Positions 28,563 through 36,842 of a stretch of 64,000 bases of DNA are shown here, piece by piece (within the stretch, counting starts at the first letter, position 1; each line of letters opens with the position of its first letter). Below the pieces are notes generated by a model, which was not told the DNA's origin, did not search any database, and saw nothing but the letters and a program-made list of their open reading frames with translations. Origin of the DNA: Micromonospora sp. PLK6-60. GTDB lineage: Bacteria > Actinomycetota > Actinomycetes > Mycobacteriales > Micromonosporaceae. The position numbers were made by a program, and so were the translations under genes. Location: the NCBI RefSeq assembly GCF_019890675.1, contig NZ_JAIOAA010000003.1, positions 248,001 to 312,000 of the forward strand. Reading direction: 5' to 3'.

Positions 28563-28624
28563 GGATGTAAGGAGGGGCCCCTTATTAACAGACGTCTGTT
28601 AATAAGGGGCCCCTCCTTACATCC
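28563..28624. repeat. Perfect 62-bp palindrome, copy 3, between divergent promoters
   Basis: Same core as copies 1 and 2. Here it lies between two divergent start sites (kinase at 28526, mop at 28688), upstream of both putative -10 boxes, where a transcription terminator would have nothing to terminate. A regulator-binding or mobile-element explanation is therefore needed for at least this copy. Confidence 0.9.
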
Positions 28625-28675
28625 CAGCCGCAAGTGCGAGCTGGGAGCGCCTTTTACGCGGGCAGATGCAAGCAC

Positions 28676-28681
28676 TAGGCT
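28676..28681 (+). promoter_or_regulatory. -10 box of a probable leaderless promoter for the mop-mod operon
   Basis: TAGGCT, then six bases, then the GTG at 28688. The same hexamer is placed seven bases before the dehydratase start at 23474. Confidence 0.5.
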
Positions 28682-28687
28682 GGCGGA

Positions 28688-29101
28688 GTGTCCGCATTCC
28701 GGATCGGCGAGGCCGCCGAGCTGCTGGGCGTCAGCACCGACACGGTGCGGCGCTGGGTCGACGCCGGCCGCCTCCCGGCCAGCCGGGACGACCACGGGCA
28801 CCGGGTGATCGGCGGGGCCGACCTGGCCGCCTTCGTCCGGGCCGGCGCGGCCGACCCGGAGGGCACCGGGCGGTCCTCGGCCCGCAACCGGCTGCGCGGC
28901 ATCGTCACCGCCGTCGTCAAGGACACGGTGATGGCGCAGGTCGACATCCAGGCCGGCCCGTTCCGGGTGGTGTCCCTGATGAGCCGCGAGGCGGTGGACG
29001 AGCTGGACCTGCGGGTCGGCTCGGTGGCCGTCGCCGTGATCAAGTCGACCACCGTGGTGGTGGAGCGCGCCCCGACCCCCGGTCAGCAGAGGAGCGGCTG
29101 A
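28688..29101 (+). CDS. MerR/excisionase-type HTH fused to a molybdate-binding (Mop/TOBE) domain
   Basis: 137 residues, GTG at 28688. Residues 3-50 are a MerR-like DNA-binding domain (FRIGEAAELLGVSTDTVRRW, then HRVIGGADLAAF). Residues about 65-133 are a TOBE/Mop fold (NRLRGIVTAVVKDTVMAQVD, then SREAVDELDLRVGSVAVAVI), which binds molybdate or tungstate in ModE and in Mop proteins. It starts the mop-modA-modB-modC operon: its stop overlaps the modA start (TGATG). It probably senses intracellular molybdate and controls this operon, taking the place of ModE. Confidence 0.92.
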   Translation: MSAFRIGEAAELLGVSTDTVRRWVDAGRLPASRDDHGHRVIGGADLAAFVRAGAADPEGTGRSSARNRLRGIVTAVVKDTVMAQVDIQAGPFRVVSLMSREAVDELDLRVGSVAVAVIKSTTVVVERAPTPGQQRSG

Positions 29102-29892
29102 TGAGACCTCCCCGTAGGCTGCCGGCCGCCGTGGCCGCCCTCGCCGTGCTGGCCCTGGCCGGCTGCGGGGGCGCCGACGACCCGTCGTCCGGCGCCGACA
29201 CCGACACCGTCCGGGGCACCGTCACGGTGTTCGCCGCGGCGTCGCTGACCGAGTCGTTCGGCACGCTGGGCCGGCAGTTCGAGGCCGCACACCCGGGCAC
29301 CCGGGTCACCTTCAACTTCGCCGGCAGCTCGGCGCTGGCCACCCAGATCACCCAGGGCGCGCCGGCCGACGTGTTCGCCTCGGCCGCGCCCGGCCCGATG
29401 CGTACGGTGACCGAGGCGGGCGACGCCGCCGGGGAGCCGGCCGTCTTCGTCCGCAACCAGCTGGTGATCGCCGTGCCGAAGGAGAACCCGGAGCGGGTCA
29501 CCGGGCTGGCCGACCTGATCCGACCGGGCACCAAGGTGGCGCTCTGCGCCCCGCAGGTGCCGTGCGGCGAGGCGGCCGGCAAGGCCCTCGACAACAGCGG
29601 CGTACGCCTCACCCCGGTCACCCTGGAGCAGGACGTCAAGGGCGCGCTGGCCAAGGTGAAGCTGGGCGAGGTCGACGCCGCCCTGGTCTACCGCACCGAC
29701 GTGCGGGCCACCCCCGAGCTGACCGCGGTGGAGTTCCCCGAGTCGGCCGGCGCGGTCAACGACTACCCGATCGTGGTGCTGACGGCCGCCGGAAACCCGG
29801 CCGGGGCGCGGGCGTTCGTCGCGTACGTCCGCTCCGACGCCGGCCGGGCGGTCCTCACCGACGCCGGTTTCCAGCCGCCCCCGGTCGGATGA
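29101..29892 (+). CDS. modA: Molybdate-binding lipoprotein ModA
   Basis: 263 residues, ATG at 29101 overlapping the preceding stop by one base. Lipoprotein signal with lipobox LAGC (Cys22). The mature domain begins VTVFAAASLTESFGTLGRQF and has FNFAGSSALATQITQGAPAD, the Ser residues that coordinate the oxyanion, and GEVDAALVYRTDV. It captures molybdate for ModBC; molybdate feeds Moco enzymes. Confidence 0.95.
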   Translation: MRPPRRLPAAVAALAVLALAGCGGADDPSSGADTDTVRGTVTVFAAASLTESFGTLGRQFEAAHPGTRVTFNFAGSSALATQITQGAPADVFASAAPGPMRTVTEAGDAAGEPAVFVRNQLVIAVPKENPERVTGLADLIRPGTKVALCAPQVPCGEAAGKALDNSGVRLTPVTLEQDVKGALAKVKLGEVDAALVYRTDVRATPELTAVEFPESAGAVNDYPIVVLTAAGNPAGARAFVAYVRSDAGRAVLTDAGFQPPPVG

Positions 29893-30725
29893 CCGTCGCG
29901 CCCGGCACCGTCCGGCGGTCCGACGCGGCCCGGCGGCGGGCGGCGGCCGGGCGGCTGCCCCTCGCGCTGCTGGTGCCGGCCGGGCTGGGCCTGCTCTTCC
30001 TGGTCCTGCCGCTGGTCGGGCTGCTGGCCCGGGCGCCGTGGACGACGCTGCCGCAGCGGCTCACCGCACCGGGCGTGCTCACCGCGCTGCGCCTGTCCGT
30101 GCAGACCGCGACCCTGGCCACCCTGCTCTGCCTGCTGCTCGGGGTGCCGCTGGCCTGGCTGCTGGCCCGGGTCGACTTCCCCGGCCGGCGACTGGTCCGG
30201 GCGCTGGTCACCGTCCCGCTGGTGCTGCCGCCCGTGGTCGGCGGCGTGGCGCTGCTGCTGGTCTTCGGCCGGCGCGGCCTGCTCGGCGGCTGGCTGGACG
30301 CCACGTTCGGGATCACCCTGCCGTTCAGCACCACCGGGGTGGTAGTCGCCGAGTCGTTCGTGGCGATGCCGTTCCTGGTCATCGCCGTGGAGGGCGCGCT
30401 GCGCGGCGCCGACCGCCGGTACGAGGAGGCCGCCGCGACCCTCGGCGCCGGCCGCTGGACCACCTTCACCCACGTCACCCTGCCCCTGGTGGCTCCCGGG
30501 GTCGTCGCGGGGGCGGTGCTCTGCTGGGCCCGGGCGCTTGGCGAGTTCGGCGCCACCATCACCTTCGCCGGCAACTATCCGGGCCGGACCCAGACCATGC
30601 CGCTCGCCGTCTATCTGGCCCTGGAGACCGATCTGCAGGCCGCCGTCGTGCTGAGCCTGATCCTGCTCACCGTGTCGGTGGGCATCCTGGCCGCGCTCCG
30701 CGACCGCTGGGTCACCGGCCCGTGA
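29889..30725 (+). CDS. modB: Molybdate ABC transporter permease ModB
   Basis: 278 residues, ATG at 29889 overlapping the modA stop by four bases (ATGA). Five to six membrane helices and the permease signature loop YEEAAATLGAGRWTTFTHVT at about 179-198. RALGEFGATITFAGNYPG near 220 is characteristic of molybdate/tungstate permeases. Confidence 0.95.
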   Translation: MTVAPGTVRRSDAARRRAAAGRLPLALLVPAGLGLLFLVLPLVGLLARAPWTTLPQRLTAPGVLTALRLSVQTATLATLLCLLLGVPLAWLLARVDFPGRRLVRALVTVPLVLPPVVGGVALLLVFGRRGLLGGWLDATFGITLPFSTTGVVVAESFVAMPFLVIAVEGALRGADRRYEEAAATLGAGRWTTFTHVTLPLVAPGVVAGAVLCWARALGEFGATITFAGNYPGRTQTMPLAVYLALETDLQAAVVLSLILLTVSVGILAALRDRWVTGP

Positions 30726-30838
30726 GCGCCGCCGAGCAACCGCGCGGCCACCGGCCCACGAGGGCCGCCGAGCGACCGCCGGATGGCCGGCCCGTGAGCG
30801 CCGCCGAGCAACCGCCGGATGGCCGGCCGGTGAGCGCC
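30715..30838 (+). repeat. 36-bp tandem repeat across the modB-modC junction
   Basis: Three full 36-bp units (30715-30750, 30751-30786, 30787-30822) and a partial fourth (30823-30838), unit CCGGCCCGTGAGCGCCGCCG and so on. Units 1, 3 and 4 each carry an in-frame GTG (30722, 30794, 30830); unit 2 has ACG there. The modB stop lies inside unit 1. Confidence 0.85.
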
Positions 30839-31918
30839 GACCGGCCGCTGCTCGACGCCCACCTGGTCGCCGACCAGCACGCCTTCGAGCTGGACGTGCG
30901 GCTGCGGATCGCCGCCGGCGAGGTGGTCGCGCTGCTCGGCCCGAACGGCGCCGGCAAGACCACCGCGCTGCGGGTGCTGGCCGGGCTGCATCCGCTCACC
31001 GCCGGCCACGTCACCGTGGCCGGGGTGGACCTGGACCGGCCCGACCGGCGCCTCTTCGTCCCGCCGGAGCGCCGCCGGATCGGCGTGGTGTTCCAGGACC
31101 ACCTGCTCTTCCCGCACCTGAACGCGCTCGACAACGTGGCCTTCGGCCCGCGCCGGCACGGGCTGGACCGGCGGGCCGCGCGGGCCCGGGCGGCGGACTG
31201 GCTGGACCGGGTGGGCCTCGACGGGTACGCCCGCCGCCGGCCCCGCCAGCTCTCCGGCGGCCAGGCGCAGCGGGTGGCGCTGGCCCGGGCGCTCGCCGTC
31301 GACCCGGCGCTGCTGCTGCTCGACGAGCCGCTCGCCGCGCTGGACGCGCGGACCCGGCTGGAGACGCGTACCGAACTGCACCGGCACCTCACCGCACACC
31401 GCAACGCCGCGCTGCTGGTCACCCACGACCCGCTCGACGCGCTGGTGCTGGCCGACCGGCTGGTGATCGTCGAGGCGGGCCGGGTGGTGCAGGAGGGCGA
31501 CGCCGCCACCGTGACCGCCCGGCCGCGCACCGACTACGTCGCCCATCTGGTCGGGCTCAACCTGCACCGGGGCCGGGGCGAGGGGCACACCGTCCGGGTC
31601 GGGGCGGGGCTGGCCCTGACCACGGCCGACCGGGTGACCGGGGACGCCTTCGTCGCCTTCCCGCCGGCCGCCGTCGCGCTGCACGCCGGGCGGCCCGACG
31701 GCAGCCCGCGCAACACCTGGCCGGCCACCGTGGTCGGGGTCCAGCGGCACGGCGACAACCTGCGGATCCAGCTCGACGGCCCGCTCGGGGTGGCGGCCGA
31801 CGTCACGCCGGCCGCCGCGGCGCAGCTGCGTCTGGTGCCCGGTCAGGCGGTCTGGGCGGCGGTCAAGGCCGCCGAGACCCGCGCCTACCCCGCCGGGGGC
31901 GGCCCCGGACCGGGGTGA
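30722..31918 (+). CDS. modC: Molybdate ABC transporter ATPase ModC
   Basis: 398 residues from the GTG at 30722, which overlaps the modB stop by four bases. Starts at 30794 or 30830 would remove the repeat-encoded extension, rich in SAAEQPPDGRPV units, which has no counterpart in the family. The ATPase has Walker A GPNGAGKTTALRVLAG near 81, Q-loop VVFQDHLLFP, signature LSGGQAQRVALARAL, Walker B LLLLDEPLAALD and His in LLVTHDPLDAL. A C-terminal TOBE domain (about 320-390) is typical for ModC. It powers molybdate import with ModB. Confidence 0.93.
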   Translation: MSAAEQPRGHRPTRAAERPPDGRPVSAAEQPPDGRPVSADRPLLDAHLVADQHAFELDVRLRIAAGEVVALLGPNGAGKTTALRVLAGLHPLTAGHVTVAGVDLDRPDRRLFVPPERRRIGVVFQDHLLFPHLNALDNVAFGPRRHGLDRRAARARAADWLDRVGLDGYARRRPRQLSGGQAQRVALARALAVDPALLLLDEPLAALDARTRLETRTELHRHLTAHRNAALLVTHDPLDALVLADRLVIVEAGRVVQEGDAATVTARPRTDYVAHLVGLNLHRGRGEGHTVRVGAGLALTTADRVTGDAFVAFPPAAVALHAGRPDGSPRNTWPATVVGVQRHGDNLRIQLDGPLGVAADVTPAAAAQLRLVPGQAVWAAVKAAETRAYPAGGGPGPG

Positions 31919-31983
31919 CGGAACGTGCGCACCCGGGTCCGGGTACCGGTGTGGCGGGCGACCACGAGGGGTAAGAACAGATC

Positions 31984-32412
31984 ATGGGTGAACTGCGGAC
32001 GTCGCCGCCCCCGCCGGCAGCCACCGAGATCCAGCGCTGGGAGCTGACCAGCGGGGCGGAGCTGCGCGGCCTGCGCGCCTCCCTGCACAAGGCGCTGACC
32101 GGCCGCGTGCTCAAGGAGGGCGAGGAGCTGGACCACATCCCCGAGCAGGTCGTCCTGGTCGCCACCGAGCTGGCCACCAACGCGCTGGTGCACGGCCTGC
32201 CACCGACCACGGTCCGGCTGCTGGAGGCGGCGGATTGCTTCGTGCTCGACGTCGCCGACCACGACCTGTCCACCACGCCGGAGATGGCCGACACCCGGCC
32301 GCTCGGCTCCGGCGGCCGGGGCCTGCAACTCGCCCGCGCGTTCTCCCTCGATGTCGGCTGGTACGCCACCGACACCTCGAAGCATATCTGGGCCACCTTC
32401 CCCCGCCCCTGA
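31984..32412 (+). CDS. Anti-sigma-type ATP-binding (HATPase/RsbW-like) protein
   Basis: 142 residues, ATG at 31984. A single GHKL ATPase fold: N-box VATELATNALVHG with the Mg-coordinating Asn66, acidic motif LDVADHDLSTTP, and GGRGLQLARAFSLDVGW as the G2 region, ending in HIWATF. There is no dimerisation or membrane part. Stand-alone actinobacterial proteins of this type are serine kinases that bind sigma factors and anti-sigma antagonists in partner-switching cascades. No STAS partner is adjacent, so its target is not evident. Confidence 0.88.
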   Translation: MGELRTSPPPPAATEIQRWELTSGAELRGLRASLHKALTGRVLKEGEELDHIPEQVVLVATELATNALVHGLPPTTVRLLEAADCFVLDVADHDLSTTPEMADTRPLGSGGRGLQLARAFSLDVGWYATDTSKHIWATFPRP

Positions 32413-32421
32413 GCCGCCGGG

Positions 32422-32913
32422 TCAGTCGTCCCCGCCGCCGGGGCGCTGCTGCGCCGCGGGGGTGTCGCCCCAGACCGCCTTCGCGCCCGACTCGCCCACC
32501 CGGTAGACCTGCACCAGGTTCGCCGCCGCGACCACCACCGCCAGCACGGCGACCACCACGCCCAGCGTCGCCGGGCGCCGCCCGTCACCCCTGCGGACGG
32601 CCCGGCGATGCAGCAGGACCAGCCCCAGCGCCACGACCAGCAGCGGCAGGGCGTACCAGAGCAGGGTGTCACCGAGCTCGGCGTGCCGGCCGGGGTCGCC
32701 CACCCGGTGCTCCAGGCTCTCCCCGCTCTCGGTGGCCAGCGGGATCGCGGCGGTGGCGAGGGCGGCGACCGCCACGACCAGGACCCCGAACCGGCCGCGC
32801 CAGGCCGGGCGGACCGCGAGCGCGAGCACGCCGAGCGCGGCCAGCGGCAGGAGTACGACGACGGCGTGCACCACGAGCGGATGCAGCGGCAGTCCGTTGA
32901 CGGTGTCGAACAC
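32422..32913 (-). CDS. DUF2231-type membrane protein
   Basis: 163 residues from a GTG at 32913, preceded by GAGGAG. FDTVNGLPLHPLVVHAVVVL at the N-terminus is the hallmark of the DUF2231 family, with a conserved His pair (LHPLVVH). Four membrane helices follow, plus a second conserved His in HRVGDPGRHAELGDTLLWYA, suggesting metal or heme contact. Function is unknown. It converges on the RsbW-like gene with a nine-base gap. Confidence 0.85.
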   Translation of the reverse strand: MFDTVNGLPLHPLVVHAVVVLLPLAALGVLALAVRPAWRGRFGVLVVAVAALATAAIPLATESGESLEHRVGDPGRHAELGDTLLWYALPLLVVALGLVLLHRRAVRRGDGRRPATLGVVVAVLAVVVAAANLVQVYRVGESGAKAVWGDTPAAQQRPGGGDD

Positions 32914-33113
32914 GGATGACTCCTCGGTCCGGTGGTTGTCCGCCACCCACCCTGGCCGCCGTTTCTTGCGAATTTCTTGGCCGGCCGGCCCCGGGCGGTC
33001 GCGACCCGACGCCGCTCGGCCCGCCACGGCCCCACGGCCGAACAACGCCACAGCACCACGGCGGCACAGCACCACGGCGGCACGGCGGCACGGCGGCACA
33101 GTGCCACGGCCGG

Positions 33114-34304
33114 TCAGGCGGCGGGCAGCGCCAGCGTGAAGGTCGCGCCCTCGCCCGGCGCGCCGGCCACCTCGACGGTGCCCCGGTGCGCCCGCGCCAC
33201 GTGCTGCACCAGCGCCAGGCCGAGGCCGAAGCGGCGGCCCGCGCCGGACGTGCCGTGCGCGAACCGGGCGAAGAGCCGCTCCGCGTCGGCGGGGTCGAGC
33301 CCCACCCCGTTGTCGGCGACCCGGGCCCGGACCAGGCCGTCCTCCCGGCGCACCGCCACCCGCACCCAACCGCCGGCCGGTACGTGCCCGATCGCGTTGT
33401 CGACCAGGGCGGTCAGCGCCCGACGCAGGGCCGTGCCGGCACCGCGTACCGGGGCCGCGTCGGCCGTCTCGACGAGCAGCTCGACGTCCCGCTCGGCCGC
33501 GTAGCCGCGCATGCCGGCCACCACCGCCCGGGCCACCTCGGCCAGGTCCACCACCGTCTCCGGCAGCGGCTGCTGCTCGGCGGCGGCGGAGACGAGCAGG
33601 TCCTCCACCACGTCGCCCAGCGCCCGGGTGTCCGCCACCAGCTGTGCCAACTCGTCGGCGAGCGCCCCGGCCGGCCGGGCGCGGGCCCGGCGGGCCAGTA
33701 GTTGCGCCCGGGTGTGCAGCACGGTGAGCGGGGTGCGCAGCTCGTGCGAGGCGTCCGCGACGAACCGGCGTTGCAGGGTGAGCGCGGTGGCCAGCGGCGC
33801 CACCGCCCGCCGGGCCAGCAGCGCCGCCACGGCCAGCGCGCCGGCCAGCCCGGCGGCCCCGGCCAGCAGCAGGGCACCGGCCAGCTGCCGCCGCTCGTCG
33901 CGCAGCGGGCGCAGGTCGGCGGCGACCGCCCAGACGCTGCCGTCGGCCCGCCGGGCGATCAGCACCCGGACCGGCCGGTCGTCGCCCGCGTCGGTGTCGT
34001 ACCGGGCCGGCGACCGCCGGACCGCGCCGTCGAGGACCCGGACCACCTCCGGTGGCGCGCCCGGGGTGATCTCCGGCGCACCCCCGCCCGCGGGCAGCCG
34101 GGCCAGGTGGTCGCCGGGCGGCGGGTCATCCACGTCCTCCGCCTGGGTGAGGACCTGGCGCAACTCCGCGTCGAGCGCCCGGGACCCCGCCCGGCCGGTG
34201 AGGACGAACGTCAGCCCGCCGACCAGCAGCAGCACCGCGGCGATCGCGGCCACCGTCTGGGCCACGCTGCGCCGGCGGGCACGGATCAGCCGAGCCTCGT
34301 CCAA
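33114..34304 (-). CDS. OmpR-type sensor histidine kinase
   Basis: About 396 residues; the best start is a TTG at 34304, eight bases after the response-regulator stop. Two membrane helices (about 16-36 and 140-165) bracket a ~100-residue extracytoplasmic domain rich in Pro and Gly. HisKA domain with His187 in VADASHELRTPLTVLH; HATPase with N-box LTALVDNAIGHVP, G1 VADNGVGLD and G2 RRFGLGLALVQHVARAH. It should form a pair with the upstream regulator, which however carries an internal stop codon. The kinase itself is intact. Confidence 0.88.
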   Translation of the reverse strand: MDEARLIRARRRSVAQTVAAIAAVLLLVGGLTFVLTGRAGSRALDAELRQVLTQAEDVDDPPPGDHLARLPAGGGAPEITPGAPPEVVRVLDGAVRRSPARYDTDAGDDRPVRVLIARRADGSVWAVAADLRPLRDERRQLAGALLLAGAAGLAGALAVAALLARRAVAPLATALTLQRRFVADASHELRTPLTVLHTRAQLLARRARARPAGALADELAQLVADTRALGDVVEDLLVSAAAEQQPLPETVVDLAEVARAVVAGMRGYAAERDVELLVETADAAPVRGAGTALRRALTALVDNAIGHVPAGGWVRVAVRREDGLVRARVADNGVGLDPADAERLFARFAHGTSGAGRRFGLGLALVQHVARAHRGTVEVAGAPGEGATFTLALPAA

Positions 34305-34311
34305 CCCGGCC

Positions 34312-34977
34312 TCACTCCGCGCCGAGCCGGTAGCCCAGGCCGTGCACGGTACGGACCACCTGCCGGCCGAGCTTGCGGCGCAGGTGGTGCACGCAGGCGT
34401 CGACGGTGCCGGGGGCGTCCGCCCGGTCGAAGGCGGCGCTGAGCAGTTCGGCCCGGGTGAACACCTACGTCGGGCGGCCGGCCAGGGCGTGCAGCACGGC
34501 GAACTCCCGGGCGGAGAGCGGGATCTCCGCGCCGCCGTCACACACCCGCCGGTTCGCCACGTCCAGCCGCCGATGCCCCACCGGCAGCCAGCCCGCCGAC
34601 TCCGGGTGCCGCCGGCGCAGCGCCCGCAGCCGGGCCAGCAACTCGGTCACCTCGAAGGGCTTGACCAGGTAGTCCTCCGCCCCGGCGTCCAGCCCGGCGA
34701 CCCGGTCCTGCACCGCGCCCCGGGCGGTGAGCAGCAGCACCGGGCAGGTCATCCCGCGCCCGCGCAACCGGGCCACCAGTTCCAACCCGTCCAGGGCGGG
34801 CAGCCCCCGGTCCACCACCAGCACCTGGTAGTCCCGGGTCAGCGCCAGATGCAGGCCGCGGTGCCCGTCCCCGGCCACGTCGACGGCGTACCCCTCCTCG
34901 GTCAGCAGGTCGGCCAGCAGCGCGGTCAGCGCGCGGTCGTCCTCGACCAGCAGCAGGCGGGGCCGGGCGCTCTCCAT
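34312..34977 (-). pseudogene. OmpR-family response regulator interrupted by an in-frame TAG
   Basis: ATG at 34977. The receiver is normal: acidic Asp13/Asp14, phospho-acceptor Asp56 in VLVVDRGLPALDG, Lys106 in YLVKPFEV. The winged-helix domain begins (LDVANRRVCD, SAREFAVLHALAGRPT) but codon 171 is TAG (34465-34467). The frame then continues intact to 34312 with the rest of the wing: VFTRAELLSAAFDRADA, then VDACVHHLRRKLGR and TVHGLGYRLGAE. Family members usually read GRPGEVFTR or similar here, so one base change (GAG or CAG to TAG) is enough. The 170-residue product would lack the recognition helix. GTG directly after the TAG could allow re-initiation of a ~49-residue fragment. A sequencing error is a real alternative. 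Confidence 0.8.
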
Positions 34978-35146
34978 CCGTCCAGTATTCCCCCGGCCGG
35001 CCGGACCGCCGCCGGACGGGAGAGTTGCGCCACCTCGCCGCCCCCGGGCGGCCGGTACGGGGGCGGTGGTCGGGCCGGCGGCGGTACCGTTCCGCCGGTG
35101 AGCGGCCCGCCGGGCCGACGCGAGGAGCACCGCGAAGGGGACAGTC

Positions 35147-36352
35147 GTGCCGGACGGTGACGTTCTGGTCCGCGAGGCCGTGACGGCGGCGCGTGCCGCG
35201 GACGTACGCGCCGCGGAGCGGGCCCTGGACCGGCTGGTGGTCGGCGAGCCCGACGCGGTGCGGTCGGCGCTGCGGGCCCGGCTGACCGGCGTGGTCGGCC
35301 GGCTGTGGCCGCGTGGCTGGCAACCGGTCGACCTGGACCGGATCGCCGCCCGGCGGCTCGACCCGCGGGCCGCGCGACTGGTCCGGGACGCGGCCGTCGC
35401 CCAGCGCGCCGAGCTGCCCGGCCCGGTGCCGGGCTGGTTCGACGAGCAGCTCGCCGGCTGGGGCGGGCCGCCGGACGGCGACTGGCTGGACCGGTGGGCC
35501 GGCGGCGCCGGCGTGGACCGGATCACCGCGCTGCGGGACGCGGTGGACGCCCTGGTGCTGCTGGAGTCGCTGCCACCGATCGCGGTGCTGCGCCCGCCGC
35601 CCGGCGCCCCGGCGGGGGCCACCCGGGCCGGCGCCCCACGGACCGGCTCGCCGATGCTGGACCGGGTACGCGCGCTGCTGGCCAAGGCCGAGTCGACCAC
35701 CTTCCCGGCGGAGGCGGAGGCGTTGACCGGCAAGGCGCAGGAGCTGATGGCCCGGCACAGCATCGACCAGGCGCTGCTCGACGACACCGCCGAGCGGCCC
35801 GGCCAGCCCGGCGGGCTCCGGCTGGCCACCGAGGCGCCCTATCCGGGGGCGAAGGCCCTGCTGGTGCAGGAGGTGGCGGCGGCGAACCGGTGCGAGTCGG
35901 TCTGGTCCGACGACCTGGGCTTCGCCACCGTGCTCGGCTATCCGGCCGACCTGGCCGCCGTCGAGTTGCTCTACACCTCGCTGCTGGTGCAGGCGACCGC
36001 GGCGATGCTGCGCGGGCGCGGCGAGCGGCGTTCGACCGGCGGCAGCCGCCGCACGAAGGCGTACGACGAGTCGTTCCTCAACGCGTTCGCGCTGCGCATC
36101 GGCGAGCGGCTGCGGGAGGCCGCCGAGGCGGCGAACCGGGCCGCCACCGAGGCCGGCGCCGACCGGCTGCTGCCGGTGCTGGCCGCCCGGTCGGACGCGG
36201 TCCGGCAGCGGCTGGACACCCTCTTTCCCGGCACCACCCGGGGCCGGCTCACGGTGCGGGACGCGGAGGGCTGGTCGTCCGGCACCGCCGCCGCCGACCG
36301 GGCCTCGCTGCGCCCGGACGCCGCCCGCCGTCCGGTACGCGGCCGCCGCTGA
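35147..36352 (+). CDS. DUF2786 domain protein
   Basis: 401 residues, GTG at 35147. The central DUF2786 motif reads MLDRVRALLAKAESTTFPAE, then EALTGKAQELMARHSIDQAL (about 167-205), which in the family is a short helical pair. The N-terminal half is Ala/Arg/Leu-rich and helical; the C-terminal half contains GSRRTKAYDESFLNAFALRI and a DUF7168-like region. No signal or membrane helix. Function is unknown; homologues are widespread in actinobacteria. It is divergent from the two-component genes across a 169-bp spacer. Confidence 0.8.
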   Translation: MPDGDVLVREAVTAARAADVRAAERALDRLVVGEPDAVRSALRARLTGVVGRLWPRGWQPVDLDRIAARRLDPRAARLVRDAAVAQRAELPGPVPGWFDEQLAGWGGPPDGDWLDRWAGGAGVDRITALRDAVDALVLLESLPPIAVLRPPPGAPAGATRAGAPRTGSPMLDRVRALLAKAESTTFPAEAEALTGKAQELMARHSIDQALLDDTAERPGQPGGLRLATEAPYPGAKALLVQEVAAANRCESVWSDDLGFATVLGYPADLAAVELLYTSLLVQATAAMLRGRGERRSTGGSRRTKAYDESFLNAFALRIGERLREAAEAANRAATEAGADRLLPVLAARSDAVRQRLDTLFPGTTRGRLTVRDAEGWSSGTAAADRASLRPDAARRPVRGRR

Positions 36353-36473
36353 CCGGCGCGCGCGACGAGCGGCGGCGATTTCCTCCGCGATGATGTCGGG
36401 AACGCCGCCCCGGTTCCGACCACTCACCGAGAGGCGCCACGACCGGGTGGCCCCGTACGCGAGGAGTGCCGTC

Positions 36474-36842
36474 GTGAAGTACATGCTGCTGATCTGGAAC
36501 CGTCCGGGTTTCGTGGAGAGCCTGTCCGAGCAGGAGCGCAACGAGATCTGGGGCGAGGTCGACGAGGTCATGAAGGAGCTGACCGCCTCGGGTGAGCTGG
36601 TCGGCGGGCAGGCGCTGGCCGACCCGTCGCAGACCCGGACCGCCCGGCTCGTCGGCGGCCGGCCGGAGGTCACCGACGGCCCGTTCCTGGAGAGCAAGGA
36701 GCAGTTCGCCGGCTACCTGATGGTCGACTGCGATACGCCGGAGCGGGCCGCCGAGATCGCCGCCGGCTGGCCGGACGTCCGGCGCGGCATCGGGGTGCTG
36801 GAGGTCCGACCGGTGATGGACGAGGCCGGGGCGGAGATGTGA
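36474..36842 (+). CDS. DGPF/YCII-related protein partner of an ECF42 sigma factor
   Basis: 122 residues, GTG at 36474 (KYMLLIWN start is conserved in the family). The diagnostic DGPF motif is at 68-71 in EVTDGPFLESKEQ, followed by GYLMVDCDTPERAAEIAAGW. The fold is YCII-like (ferredoxin-type, dimeric). DGPF proteins are encoded next to ECF42 sigma factors and are thought to belong to the same regulatory unit, though how is not settled. Its stop overlaps the sigma factor start, as expected. Confidence 0.9.
   Translation: MKYMLLIWNRPGFVESLSEQERNEIWGEVDEVMKELTASGELVGGQALADPSQTRTARLVGGRPEVTDGPFLESKEQFAGYLMVDCDTPERAAEIAAGWPDVRRGIGVLEVRPVMDEAGAEM

Noticed and set aside
20394..28624. The repeated palindromes as a CRISPR array
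   Set aside because: Copies are 4 kb apart, separated by genes, and are full palindromes with no spacers.
34465..34467. TAG in the response regulator as a recoded codon (pyrrolysine or selenocysteine)
   Set aside because: The position is a turn in the winged helix with no need for a special residue, Sec uses TGA, and no recoding element is visible. Mutation or sequencing error is simpler.
34978..35146. A third gene or small RNA in the spacer between the response regulator and the DUF2786 gene
   Set aside because: No start with a ribosome-binding site and no stable conserved hairpin; it is best seen as a divergent promoter region.
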